A stretch of DNA of 64,000 nt from CAWGXG01 sp963826505 (GTDB lineage Bacteria; Chloroflexota; Anaerolineae; Aggregatilineales; Aggregatilineaceae): assembly GCA_963826505.1 (NCBI GenBank), contig CAWGXG010000001.1, forward strand, positions 62,001 through 126,000, given 5' to 3'. Positions 54,571 to 63,283 of this stretch are shown here, piece after piece. The translations under genes and the position numbers were made by a program. Below the pieces are notes generated by a model. The model made no database searches. It was not told where the DNA came from and saw only the letters and a program-made list of their open reading frames with translations. How positions within the stretch are numbered: the first letter of the stretch is position 1; every line of letters begins with the position of its first letter.

Positions 54571-55773
54571 ATGAGCGAGTACCTCGCGGCAGAGGCGCTG
54601 ATCGACCATGTGCGCGTGCTGTCGCATGGCATCGGCCCGCGCCCGGCGGGCAGCCTGGACGAAGCCGCCGCGCGCGCGTATGTCCGGGGGATTCTCGAAG
54701 CGGCGGGCATCACCAGCCTGGAGGAACTGCCGTTCCTGACGCCGGATAGCTGGGGCTATGGTCTGATCATCCCCACGCTGATCGCGCTGGGCGGCAACGC
54801 GTTGGGTATCCTGGGCAAGCCAGGTAAGCTGCTGGGCGGCATCGCGGCGCTGACCGGGGCGGCGGCGCTGTGGCGCATGACCGGCGGCTATAAAGGCTGG
54901 TTTCAGGACTGGCAGCCGCGCCGCGAGAGCGCCACGCTGATCGCACGCATCGCGCCGGATGGTGCGATCAAACGGCGGGTGGTGTTGGTCGGGCACACCG
55001 ATACCAACAAACACCGCCTGACATTTAGCCCGGCGACCAAGCGCTTCATGCTGCCAGCCTCGACGGTGAGTATGGGCGCGGCCTTGCTCAACGGGTTGGC
55101 GCAGATTCTAGAGGCGCTCGGCTGGCGCTGGGGAACATCCGCGCTGCGGCGTGGGACTCTGCTGGAGTTGACGGGCGGACTGCTGACCCTGTTGGCGGAC
55201 GAAACGGGCGGCTTTGTGGATGGCGCGAACGACAACGCGACCGCCGTCGCCTGCCTGCTGGGGCTGGGCGATCATCTGGTGCACAACCGCCTGCGCCAGA
55301 CAGAAGTTTGGCTGGCCTTCACCGGCGCGGAAGAAACCGGCTGCCAGGGCATGCATGCCCTGCTCGACGCTTACGAGGATGATCTCGGCGACGCGTGGTT
55401 CATCGATTTCGAGATGGTGGGCGCGCCGCAGACGGCTTTTGTCACCTATCACAGCGGCTTCGCCTACGGCAATGGCTACGCGCCCGATCCCAACTCGCTG
55501 GCGTTAGCCGAACAGGTCGCGGCGCAGAATCCCGGCCTGGGCGTGACAGGGCGTCCGTTGGTGATTCTGGAAGAAGTCGGCACGCTGCGGCGGCGCGATT
55601 TCCGGGGAATCTGTCTGGCCGGGATTGGGGAGGATGGCTGGCTCAGCAATTGGCACCGCTACAGTGACACGCTGGACCATATCGATCCGGCGGGCATTGA
55701 GCGTGCGGCGCGCTTCGCCCTGGCGATGATTCACGCCCTGGACGGCGGCGCGCGCTCCAACGGGCATCTTTAG
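54571..55773 (+). CDS. M28-like peptidase with membrane segments
   Basis: The 400-residue product carries M28 zinc-peptidase motifs: VVLVGHTDT (first His and Asp), DGANDNATAVA (bridging Asp), AEETG (catalytic Glu and ligand Glu) and a late WHRYSDTLDHI with the last His. Two hydrophobic segments at about 63-115 interrupt the N-terminal half, so the enzyme is probably membrane-attached. M28 enzymes are usually aminopeptidases. AGGAGG precedes the ATG. It follows two M29 genes in the same direction, consistent with a peptide-degradation cluster. Confidence 0.82.
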   Translation: MSEYLAAEALIDHVRVLSHGIGPRPAGSLDEAAARAYVRGILEAAGITSLEELPFLTPDSWGYGLIIPTLIALGGNALGILGKPGKLLGGIAALTGAAALWRMTGGYKGWFQDWQPRRESATLIARIAPDGAIKRRVVLVGHTDTNKHRLTFSPATKRFMLPASTVSMGAALLNGLAQILEALGWRWGTSALRRGTLLELTGGLLTLLADETGGFVDGANDNATAVACLLGLGDHLVHNRLRQTEVWLAFTGAEETGCQGMHALLDAYEDDLGDAWFIDFEMVGAPQTAFVTYHSGFAYGNGYAPDPNSLALAEQVAAQNPGLGVTGRPLVILEEVGTLRRRDFRGICLAGIGEDGWLSNWHRYSDTLDHIDPAGIERAARFALAMIHALDGGARSNGHL

Positions 55774-55780
55774 CCGTGCG

Positions 55781-56464
55781 TCAGGCGCGAGTGATGACGA
55801 AAATATACTGGAAGACGAAAAACTCGCGCAGCCAGGGGATCAGGCCGATCGTTCTGGGGAGAATCACGCGATCCCAGCGCCGCCCACGCCGCTCGCGCAG
55901 CCGGTAATTGCGCGCGACAACGGCGCATTGGGCGTCTTCTGGCGCGAGTTTTGCGATGTCGTGAAACATGAAGAAGCGCAGGTGCGTGTTATCGAAAATG
56001 CCGCGCCGGCGCAGCGGCCAGCTTTGACGCAGCAAGTGCAGGATCATTTCCCAGTGGCCGATGTTGGGCACGGATCCGACGATGCACCCTTGCGGGCTGA
56101 GATGATCGACCAGCACGCGCACGGCATCCCAGGGATTGGCAAGGTGTTCGAGCACATCCCCCGCGAGGATCGCGTCAAAGGTGCGCCCATCCAGTGCCGC
56201 CGTGAGGGCGTCCAGATCGCCGAGGTTAATACAATGGGCTTCGTCGAGAACGGTGCTGGCGATCGCCACCATTTCGGGATTGATGTCCAGTCCGACGACG
56301 GTTGCCCCGTGAGCCGCTTTCACGCTGGCCCCTACCGCGCCCTTGCTGCATCCCAGATCGAGCACGGTGCGTGTGCCGGGCGGGACGTGGCGCGTCAGGT
56401 CGGGACGTTTGCCCTCATACGAGGGGGCGGTCTTGTGTGCGGTGTCAAATTCGAGCGGCGACAT
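55781..56464 (-). CDS. Class I SAM-dependent methyltransferase
   Basis: The 227-residue protein has motif I VLDLGCSKGAVG, VVGLDIN at the acidic post-motif and ILAGDVLEHLANP, the usual order of class I methyltransferases of the UbiE/WbbD-like group. SVPNIGHWEMILHLL and RFFMFHDI are common in lipid- or glycan-modifying relatives. The substrate is unknown. It converges with the M28 gene, seven bases away, and its own start region faces the receiver-domain gene. Confidence 0.85.
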   Translation of the reverse strand: MSPLEFDTAHKTAPSYEGKRPDLTRHVPPGTRTVLDLGCSKGAVGASVKAAHGATVVGLDINPEMVAIASTVLDEAHCINLGDLDALTAALDGRTFDAILAGDVLEHLANPWDAVRVLVDHLSPQGCIVGSVPNIGHWEMILHLLRQSWPLRRRGIFDNTHLRFFMFHDIAKLAPEDAQCAVVARNYRLRERRGRRWDRVILPRTIGLIPWLREFFVFQYIFVITRA

Positions 56465-56650
56465 GATCGATAAGTGTCCTTAGTCGCGGGCACAGCGCTG
56501 TGTGAGGGTCCGATATCGAATTATACCCTATCAGCCCGCTGATGCGTTCCGTGGACATGTTCACGCCCGGCCCGGTTGACCCACCGGCAGGGGTCGAGTA
56601 TGATCGGTGAGAATGTGGGGGACTTTTCAGGTTGCGGAGGTTGGTCAGCG

Positions 56651-57229
56651 GTGCCACAACATATTTTGTATATTGAAGACAGTGTGAACGATCAACGTTT
56701 TGTCCGTAAAGTGCTGGAATCGCACGGCTACGCGCTGACGGTCGCAACCAATGGCGAACAAGGACTCGACATCGCCCGTGACAAGGGTCCCGACCTGATC
56801 CTGGTCGATATTCAGATGCCCGGCCTGGATGGCATGGAAACGGCCCGCCTGCTGCGTCTGATTCCCAGGTGCGCGAGGACGCCCATCGTGGCGCTGACGG
56901 CGTACGCGGAAAAGTTCGAGCGGCAGGCTTATCTCAACGTGGGCTTCACGGATTACCAGCAGAAACAGGCGGGGATCAAGCCGCTGTTGGCTCTGGTCGA
57001 ACGCTATTTGATGGCTGCCGAGTCGCCGTCCGCACCGGCGAGCGCGCCTCCCGCTGAGTCTGCTGTACCGGCTGAGCAGCCCGCTGACGCGGTCATGCCG
57101 TCCGCCGCCGAAAAACCTGAGGGGTCCGATACCTCAGCGCAAACGCCGGAGGTCCCAGAAACAGCCAACGTCATTCCCGCCGAAACTCCAAATACACCAC
57201 CGCCGCCGGACCCGGAAGTATCATCTTAA
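56651..57229 (+). CDS. Response regulator receiver protein with Pro/Ala-rich tail
   Basis: A CheY-like receiver domain (about 1-125) shows YIEDSVND (acidic pocket), LILVDIQMPGLDG with the phospho-acceptor Asp and VALTAYA with the Thr; the conserved Lys is in GIKPLL. Instead of an effector domain there is a 60-residue Pro/Ala/Glu-rich tail. It therefore signals through protein contacts. GTG 56651 with GGAGG upstream was chosen; the longer frame adds sequence that does not fit the domain. No histidine kinase is nearby. Confidence 0.82.
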   Translation: MPQHILYIEDSVNDQRFVRKVLESHGYALTVATNGEQGLDIARDKGPDLILVDIQMPGLDGMETARLLRLIPRCARTPIVALTAYAEKFERQAYLNVGFTDYQQKQAGIKPLLALVERYLMAAESPSAPASAPPAESAVPAEQPADAVMPSAAEKPEGSDTSAQTPEVPETANVIPAETPNTPPPPDPEVSS

Positions 57230-57350
57230 AAATCAGAATATTGTGCTAAAAATAGCATAAAATGTGCTGGAACTGCGGCATGCCGCTATAATCTCTCGTG
57301 AAGTTCTGCACACGTCGTGGGCAACCACCAGGAAAAACCAGGGAGAGAGC

Positions 57351-58271
57351 ATGACGACTGCCACCCGAACCGACGCCGAGCCAGTCTCCACACCGGTCAG
57401 CGCCGAAGAGCGCGCGGGCTGGATCGCCTCGCTGATCGTATTATTCAAGCTGCGCGTGGTGCTGCTGCTGCTGTTCGCCGCGTTTGGCGGCGCGATGTTG
57501 GGTGCGGCGGGTGCGCCGTCGCGGGGCGATCTGCTGCTGCTGTTGCTGACAGGATTGCTGTCTGCGGCAGGCGCGTCGGCCCTCAACCAGTACATCGAGC
57601 GCTACAAAGACGTGGCCATGAAGCGCACGCGCCGCCGTCCCTTGGTCACCGGGCAGATCAATTCGCGGCTGGTGCTGATCGTAGCCACCGGCATGGTCCT
57701 GGCAGCGAGCGGATTGGCGCTGCTGGACGGCAATCCCGCGCTGGCGTTCTGGCTGGCGGCGGGTGCGTTCATCTACGTAGGCGTATATACGATCTGGCTC
57801 AAGCCGCGCAGCGTGCTCAACGTGGTGATCGGCGGGGCGGCAGGCAGTGCGGCCGTGCTCAGCGGCGGCGCGGCAGTCGGCAGTTGGAACGCGCCGGGTG
57901 TGATCCTGCTGGCGCTGCTGCTGTTTTTCTGGTCGCCCATGCATTTCTGGAGTCTGGCGCTGGCCTATCGCGCCGATTACGCGCGCGCCCAGGTGCCGAT
58001 GCTGCCGGTCGTGGCGGAACCCCGGCAGGCGATCTTCTGGATGTTGGCTCACGCGGCGGCTACCGGGGCGTGTGGTGTGCTGCTCGGCCTGGATGGGACG
58101 CTGGGCTGGCTGTATCTGATCCCGGTGCTGCCTGCGACGGTGTGGCTGCTGCGCGAATCGGCCCGCCTGCTCGTAGATTACTCCGGCAAACGCGCCCTGA
58201 CCGTATTCAAAGTCTCCAACCTGTATTTGAGCCTGGTGCTGCTGGCGGTCTGCGCGGCATCCGTGATCTGA
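57351..58271 (+). CDS. ctaB: Protoheme IX farnesyltransferase (heme O synthase)
   Basis: CtaB attaches a farnesyl group to heme B to make heme O for terminal oxidases. The 306-residue integral membrane protein has about eight to nine helices. LNQYIERYKDVAMKRTRRRP is the prenyl-diphosphate-binding loop with its Asp pair, and YRADYARAQVPMLPV the second conserved loop. GGGAGAGAGC precedes the ATG. No cytochrome oxidase genes lie in the window, so it stands apart from the usual cox cluster. Confidence 0.92.
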   Translation: MTTATRTDAEPVSTPVSAEERAGWIASLIVLFKLRVVLLLLFAAFGGAMLGAAGAPSRGDLLLLLLTGLLSAAGASALNQYIERYKDVAMKRTRRRPLVTGQINSRLVLIVATGMVLAASGLALLDGNPALAFWLAAGAFIYVGVYTIWLKPRSVLNVVIGGAAGSAAVLSGGAAVGSWNAPGVILLALLLFFWSPMHFWSLALAYRADYARAQVPMLPVVAEPRQAIFWMLAHAAATGACGVLLGLDGTLGWLYLIPVLPATVWLLRESARLLVDYSGKRALTVFKVSNLYLSLVLLAVCAASVI

Positions 58272-58305
58272 GCGCGACACAGCGCGCCACGTGTGGAAAT
58301 GACAG

Positions 58306-58334
58306 GGGCCGGTGATCAGCACCGGCCCTTATGA
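58306..58334. terminator. Hairpin between convergent ctaB and alpha/alpha-barrel gene
   Basis: GGGCCGGTG at 58306-58314 pairs with CACCGGCCC at 58320-58328. Only a short T-run follows, so it is a moderate terminator that could serve both strands. Confidence 0.6.
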
Positions 58335-58347
58335 TTCTATGATGGAT

Positions 58348-59262
58348 TCACTGCGCCAATCGCTTGAAGGCGCGCAGCGTGCGCAGGGTTTGGAGCGTCA
58401 GGATGCCTTTCCATTCCTGTGCAGCTGTCGGCCACGTTTCCGGATAAAACGGCCCCCACGACCACACGGGCGACCACGCCCCATCCTCGCCTTGCTGCGC
58501 GATGACGCCATCGATCTGCTGCGCGATGGCGTCCGCGAATCGATCCGCCAGCAGTGCATCGGGTGCGGAGCACAATTTGAGCGGAGTCAGCACATACCCT
58601 TCCCACGCTCCCGGGTCTGTTGCCACAGTGGCGTCTGCCATGCGCGTGACCTTATCCATCAGCCGAATCTGGAGCGTGCCCGGCAGCAGACGAGTCTCGG
58701 CCAGGTGCACGAGACACAGCAGGTTGTCGTGCGTTTCGACGTGATCCGGCTGCTCCTCGGCGCGGGCTACGATCGATTCCAGCAATCCGTCTGGTAGGTC
58801 CTCCGGGGCGTAGCGCAGCAGGTAGGCGGCGATCTCCGGGCGCGGATTGTCCAGCGACCAGGCCAACGTCTGGGTTGCGTCATAGCTCCACCAGGGCGCG
58901 TGCGGCGCGTCGTCCGTGTTGCGTGGAATGATCGGCCACAACTGCTGGTCGGGTTGGTACGTGGCGCGCAAGAAGCGCAGCGTTCCCTGTATGAGCGGGT
59001 GAGTCGCGTCAACGGCCAGCGACTTCAGGATGTGGAGCGCGGTCGTGGTCGTAATCACGGATGAGTCCGCCAGACGGAGGTCGGGTTCCAGGCCCCTGCC
59101 GAACCCGCCGTCCGGATTCTGGAACGCGGCCAACCGATCCAGCGCGGCATCGCGCGGGCCGTGTTCGAAATAATAGGCGTACAAGGCTTGTTCGAGCGGG
59201 CGGGCTTGCGTCTTGAGGAATTCACGCGCACGGACTTGGTCAGGCTGGGATAGTGTGAGCAT
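58348..59262 (-). CDS. Prenyltransferase/squalene-cyclase-like alpha/alpha-barrel protein, SOS-box controlled
   Basis: The 304-residue protein is made of helical repeats with AFQNPDGGFGRGLEPD, close to the QW-type motifs of squalene-hopene cyclases and prenyltransferases, and several TTALHILKSL-type helices. The catalytic DxDD motif of cyclases is not seen, so it is more likely a binding protein or an enzyme of another kind with this barrel. GGAGG supports the start. A promoter with a perfect LexA-type box lies 26 bases upstream, suggesting DNA-damage induction, which is unusual for this fold. Confidence 0.75.
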   Translation of the reverse strand: MLTLSQPDQVRAREFLKTQARPLEQALYAYYFEHGPRDAALDRLAAFQNPDGGFGRGLEPDLRLADSSVITTTTALHILKSLAVDATHPLIQGTLRFLRATYQPDQQLWPIIPRNTDDAPHAPWWSYDATQTLAWSLDNPRPEIAAYLLRYAPEDLPDGLLESIVARAEEQPDHVETHDNLLCLVHLAETRLLPGTLQIRLMDKVTRMADATVATDPGAWEGYVLTPLKLCSAPDALLADRFADAIAQQIDGVIAQQGEDGAWSPVWSWGPFYPETWPTAAQEWKGILTLQTLRTLRAFKRLAQ

Positions 59263-59287
59263 GCGGGCCTTGCCTCCACGATAAACA

Positions 59288-59329
59288 GAACATAAGTTCT
59301 ATTGTATCATATCGAGGATCGTTACACAA
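59288..59329 (-). promoter_or_regulatory. Promoter with LexA-type SOS box
   Basis: On the minus strand TTGTGT (59324-59329) and TACAAT (59301-59306) are 17 bases apart. A perfect palindrome, GAACTTATGTTC (59288-59299), covers the expected start site. This is the third GAAC-N4-GTTC box in the window. Confidence 0.78.
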
Positions 59330-59369
59330 CAGCCACCGCGCCGGAAAAGGCAGGCCGCAGAGGGCTTAG

Positions 59370-59408
59370 AGAAAAAAAGAGAGCCCAGAGGTTTTTTCTC
59401 TGCGCTCT
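59370..59408 (-). terminator. Terminator of M29 copy 3
   Basis: GAGAGCCCAGAG at 59378-59389 pairs with CTCTGCGCTCTC at 59397-59408. In the minus direction seven T residues follow. Confidence 0.75.
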
Positions 59409-59432
59409 CTATGCTCTTCTCCCACTTCTACA

Positions 59433-60536
59433 CTACACCATGAATTCCCCGGCGCGGTAGAACAGCTCGCCATCGATGCGGATTTCGCCGCCATCGCGCA
59501 TACTGTGAACGATGTCCCAGTGAATCTGGCTCTTGTTCACGCCCTTCAATTCCGCGATGCTCTCGCCCAACGCCATGTGGATCGTCCCGCCGATTTTCTC
59601 ATCAAAGAGCGTTTCGCCGGTGAACTGCTGGATGCCCATGTTGGTGCCAATCGCGAACTCGCCCAGGGTGCGACCTCCCTCATCCAGATCGATCTGCGAG
59701 AGGAAGTAATCGCCGTTTTTCTCGGCGCTGGCTTCGACCGCGCGCCCGTCTTTGAAGACCAGCTTCACGCCGTCCACCATGCGCCCGCCGTACATGGTCG
59801 GGTAGCTGAATTCCACGTGCCCGTTGACCGTGTCCTCGATCGGGCTGGTGAAGATCTCACCGTCAGGGAAATTCACCGTGCCGTGACAGCTCACCCAGGG
59901 GCGCGCCTTGAAATCGAAGGAAAGATCGACGCCCGGCCCTTTGATCTCGGCGTGGGATTTGCCATCCAGCCAGTTCACGAGCTTTTCCTGGCGCGTTTTG
60001 AAACCCTGCCAGTAGGCGACCGGATCGTCGTGATCCAGGCCGCACGCTTTGTAGACGAACTCGGTGTAATCGAGCAGGCCCATTTCGGCTTCTTGCGCGG
60101 ATGAGGGAGTCGGCCACGCGGTGATGTTCCAGCGCAGCGACTGGTCCGCGATGCGCTTGAAATACTTCTCGATGAACGGTTTCTGGGCCTTCTGGCGACG
60201 CGCCATGCGGGCGGGATCTACCCCGGCCAGTGACTTGGTGTTGGTTTCAGAGATGACGCTGAACAGCACGTCGATGCGATCGATCATCTCCATCAAGATC
60301 GGATTGGGATAATCAATTTGATCATCGTTGGCCAGCCGGAAAAAGATCTCGTTCAAGCCGGGGAGGCTGGCTTCTACGATAGGGTTCGCGCCTCGGCGCA
60401 GTACGGCTTCGTACAACGCGAGCACAAAGGGTTCGGCTGAGATGTTGGTACGGATCAACACCAGATCGCCTTTTTGGATGGGCACGGAGTATTCGGTCAA
60501 GACTTTGGCAAGGCGTGGCGCGAAATCGTCAAACAT
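59433..60536 (-). CDS. M29 family aminopeptidase, copy 3
   Basis: This enzyme of about 367 residues repeats the M29 ligand motifs: NFPDGEIFTSP, RTLGEFAIGTN, GGTIHMALG and IHWDIV. It is closer to copy 2 in its beginning (FDDFAPRLAKVLTEY). The ATG at 60536 was chosen because the ATG at 60545 is only two bases from AGGAG. Transcription is convergent to the other copies, about 5 kb away, and it has its own terminator at 59370. Confidence 0.92.
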   Translation of the reverse strand: MFDDFAPRLAKVLTEYSVPIQKGDLVLIRTNISAEPFVLALYEAVLRRGANPIVEASLPGLNEIFFRLANDDQIDYPNPILMEMIDRIDVLFSVISETNTKSLAGVDPARMARRQKAQKPFIEKYFKRIADQSLRWNITAWPTPSSAQEAEMGLLDYTEFVYKACGLDHDDPVAYWQGFKTRQEKLVNWLDGKSHAEIKGPGVDLSFDFKARPWVSCHGTVNFPDGEIFTSPIEDTVNGHVEFSYPTMYGGRMVDGVKLVFKDGRAVEASAEKNGDYFLSQIDLDEGGRTLGEFAIGTNMGIQQFTGETLFDEKIGGTIHMALGESIAELKGVNKSQIHWDIVHSMRDGGEIRIDGELFYRAGEFMV

Positions 60537-61088
60537 GAGGATCATAGCTCCTGTTGAGTAAGGGTAATCTAAACGCTCTCATTGCCGCAGACTATACCAT
60601 ACGCGCTGAGCGGTAGCCAAGGGGTTGAGGGCCGAGCGAAGGGAGAAGAAACATGGGTGAAACACTGCATGAAATTCCCGGGATGAGGTGCGTCATCTGA
60701 GGAGCGGCGTCAAAACGCCAGACGGATACGCAGGTGGTTCACCCATGAGTTGACTTCATCATACGCTATTTTGGCGCTACGTGTCGAGTCACCTTAGGGA
60801 AGGGAATTGCATCAAATGGTAAATTCAGGTCGTCGTATATCGCCGGGCGCCCTGTGGTAGCCGCGTCGGAGGTGGGGCAAACCAGGCGGGAAGCGCTTGA
60901 CGTAATACATATAAGATCAGGGGTTAGCGGTGGGGCTGACTGCTGTTGGCTGATCACTGTGTGCTTAACGAGTAAGGGGGCAACCCGGACAGACTGCCCC
61001 CCACCTACAGGAGACTAACAGGTGATAGACCGCAGCAAGCGTGGCGAAGTTGATGGACCTCCGGCGGTCGGCGCCGCCGTGCGTCCGG
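60537..61088. other. Gene-free interval with degenerate palindromic repeat
   Basis: No convincing gene is present in this 552-base stretch. It holds GAGGTGGGGCAAACC near 60868 and GGTTAGCGGTGGGGCTG near 60922, matching arms of the intergenic palindrome family, and low-complexity sequences. The M29 copy 3 promoter should lie at its left end. Short open frames have no ribosome-binding sites. Confidence 0.5.
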
Positions 61089-61469
61089 TCAGGCTTTGAC
61101 GCGGCGTGTATCGATATCGCCCTGGTATGTGATGGCGGCGCGTCCGCGCTCCCCGGTGCTGATGCGGACCACGTCGTCCACCGGCAGCACGAAGATCACG
61201 CCATCGCCGCTGGAACCAGTCGCGGCAGCCGTGCAGATCGCGTCGATGGTCGTGTCGACGTTGTCATCGCTGAGCACGATGTTAAGCTGCACCTTGGGGA
61301 TCATATCGACGACGTACGAGCCCATGCGCGACTCGACTTTGATCCCACCGCTGCGCCCGCGTCCGCGCACGGGGAAGATGTTCATCCCGATGATGCCAAT
61401 CTCGGTCAGCGCGGCTTTGACGGCTTCCAGGCGTTCCTCACGAATGATCGCTTCGAGTTTCTTAGTCAT
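61089..61469 (-). CDS. glnK: P-II nitrogen regulatory protein
   Basis: P-II proteins sense ATP/ADP and 2-oxoglutarate and regulate ammonium uptake. The 126-residue product has the family frame: KLEAIIREERLEAVKAAL, GRGRSGG at the T-loop base, SYVVDMIPK with a Tyr at the modification site (about 52), TGSSGDGVIF and RISTGERG for nucleotide binding. The ATG at 61469 with GAGG upstream is the right length. It lies directly downstream of the ammonium transporter, the classical amt-glnK pair, so it probably plugs that channel when nitrogen is ample. Confidence 0.93.
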   Translation of the reverse strand: MTKKLEAIIREERLEAVKAALTEIGIIGMNIFPVRGRGRSGGIKVESRMGSYVVDMIPKVQLNIVLSDDNVDTTIDAICTAAATGSSGDGVIFVLPVDDVVRISTGERGRAAITYQGDIDTRRVKA

Positions 61470-61541
61470 TGAATGATCCTCACTCTGCAAACACTAGACG
61501 GCTCGGGTTTCGGTTGTGGGCGGGAAGTGCCGCCGGTCTGC

Positions 61542-62942
61542 TTAATCGCCGGACACCGTCGAGGGTGCTTCCGATTTCGGTTTGGGTAAGGGCGCGCTGC
61601 GCGTCAGGGTAGGGATGCTGTACGAGCTGGTGAATTCCGGGTAGGATGACATGCCATGATAGAACCCGTCGATACCCGCTCGTTCCACATCTTCGGGCAC
61701 GCGTAGGCCAAAGAATGTTTTGATCGCATAGAACATTAGCAGCGAGGCCGGGAAGACAAACAGCGTCGCGGCGACGACACCAGCCGCCTGCCAGCCCAAC
61801 TGGGTGAACCCGCCGCCATAGAACAGGCCCGTATCGGTTGCGAACAGACCTACAGCCAGGGTGCCGAACGCGCCGTTGATGCCGTGTACGGGGAACGCAC
61901 CGACCGGGTCGTCAATTCTCAGGTATTCCATCAGCGATACGCCGAAGTAGACCAACACGCCAGAGATTGCGCCGATCAACAGGGCGACGGGCGGGGTCAC
62001 GAAGGCGCACGGTGCGGTGATGGCGACTAGCCCCGCCAGCGACCCGTTAAAGGCCATGCTGACATCCCAGATTCCGGTGAAGTAGTAGCTGAGGAAGATG
62101 GCGACAATCGCGCCGGTGGTTGCGGCGAAGTCCGTGTTGAGCACGACCAGGGCGATCAGGTTAGCATCGGTCGCGCCCAGTGTACTGCCAGGGTTGAAGC
62201 CGAACCAGCCCAGCCACAGAATAAAGGTGCCAATCGCGGCCAGCGGGATGTTGTGCCCGCGGATGGTTTTGCCGAACTCTTTATCGATGCGTTTTCCGAG
62301 CATCAACGTACCGGCCAGCCCAACCATCGCGCCAACATAGTGCACAACGGTCGATCCAGCGAAATCACGGAAGCCGCGCGTCGCCAGCCAACCGTCCGCC
62401 GCCCAACACCAGTGGCCGACGACCGGGTAGATCAACAGGCCGACGACAAAGCTGTAGATCAGGTCCGCGCGGAAGTCGGTACGCTCGGCCATCAGCCCGG
62501 ACGCGATGGTCGAGGCGGCGGCGGAGAATGCGAACTGGAAGAAGAAGAAGGCGTACGGAGGCAGGCCGTTGATGGTCGCTGGCATGCCGTGCAGGAAGAA
62601 CCATTCCGACCCGAACAGGCCGGTCCCGCCGCCGAACATGATGCCGAAGCCCGCCGCCCAGAAGCCCATCGTCGTCATAGTGGTATCGAGGAAGTTCTCG
62701 GCCATGATGTTGACGACGTTCTTCGAGCGCACGAACCCGGCTTCCAAAAAGCCAAACCCGGCCTGCATAAAGAACACCAGGAATCCGGCGATCAGCACCC
62801 ATACCGTATTGATGGACAGCGCGAGGTCAACCACAGACTCGCCGTCCCCCTGGGCCGATACCAGGCTGGGGAACAGCATCATCAGGCCCGTGATCAACAT
62901 GGCCAGAGCGAAGTAGCGGTGAAAGCGTCGTGAGCGTCTCAT
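61542..62942 (-). CDS. amt: Ammonium transporter
   Basis: The 466-residue protein has a cleavable-looking N-terminal helix and eleven membrane helices. The conserved twin His are His201 in STVVHYVGAM and His353 in FPVHGINGAFG; the GFLEAGFVRSKN segment near residue 65 is a family signature. AAAGGGAGACCCC precedes the ATG. The P-II gene follows 72 bases downstream. A C-terminal cytoplasmic tail of about 50 residues, Pro/Ser-rich, is longer than usual. Confidence 0.95.
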   Translation of the reverse strand: MRRSRRFHRYFALAMLITGLMMLFPSLVSAQGDGESVVDLALSINTVWVLIAGFLVFFMQAGFGFLEAGFVRSKNVVNIMAENFLDTTMTTMGFWAAGFGIMFGGGTGLFGSEWFFLHGMPATINGLPPYAFFFFQFAFSAAASTIASGLMAERTDFRADLIYSFVVGLLIYPVVGHWCWAADGWLATRGFRDFAGSTVVHYVGAMVGLAGTLMLGKRIDKEFGKTIRGHNIPLAAIGTFILWLGWFGFNPGSTLGATDANLIALVVLNTDFAATTGAIVAIFLSYYFTGIWDVSMAFNGSLAGLVAITAPCAFVTPPVALLIGAISGVLVYFGVSLMEYLRIDDPVGAFPVHGINGAFGTLAVGLFATDTGLFYGGGFTQLGWQAAGVVAATLFVFPASLLMFYAIKTFFGLRVPEDVERAGIDGFYHGMSSYPEFTSSYSIPTLTRSAPLPKPKSEAPSTVSGD

Positions 62943-63215
62943 GGGGTCTCCCTTTCCTGTATCTGCGCGCCCAGAAGGCGCCGTCTTTCATCGAAAGTGG
63001 ACTCTGCATTGGGACACGTCAGGGCCGGCACGGGGCAAGCCGTGAGGTCGCATTGGACAATGTGCACCATTGTATGCGCTATGCAAAGGCCTGTCTTCGT
63101 ACCCTTTGATGGATGTTTTGAGGGATTTTATTGTGCAGTTTTATGATTATTAGTGCATATCGCCCAAATAGCGGACAGCAAACAACGATCAGGGGACAGC
63201 GATGAGCGACCAGAG

Positions 63216-63253
63216 AGCGCAGAGGAATAGCTGGGGAAAGTCCTCTGCGCTCA
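63216..63253. terminator. Hairpin between trpB2 and amt upstream region
   Basis: GAGCGCAGAGGA at 63216-63227 pairs perfectly with TCCTCTGCGCTC at 63242-63253. It is at the right place to end the minus-strand trpB2-like gene, though the T-run is weak. The rest of the 62943-63283 interval holds AT-rich sequence that may contain the amt promoter. Confidence 0.55.
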
Positions 63254-63283
63254 CTGCGTTCTCAGGGTAAATCGCTCTTCGCG

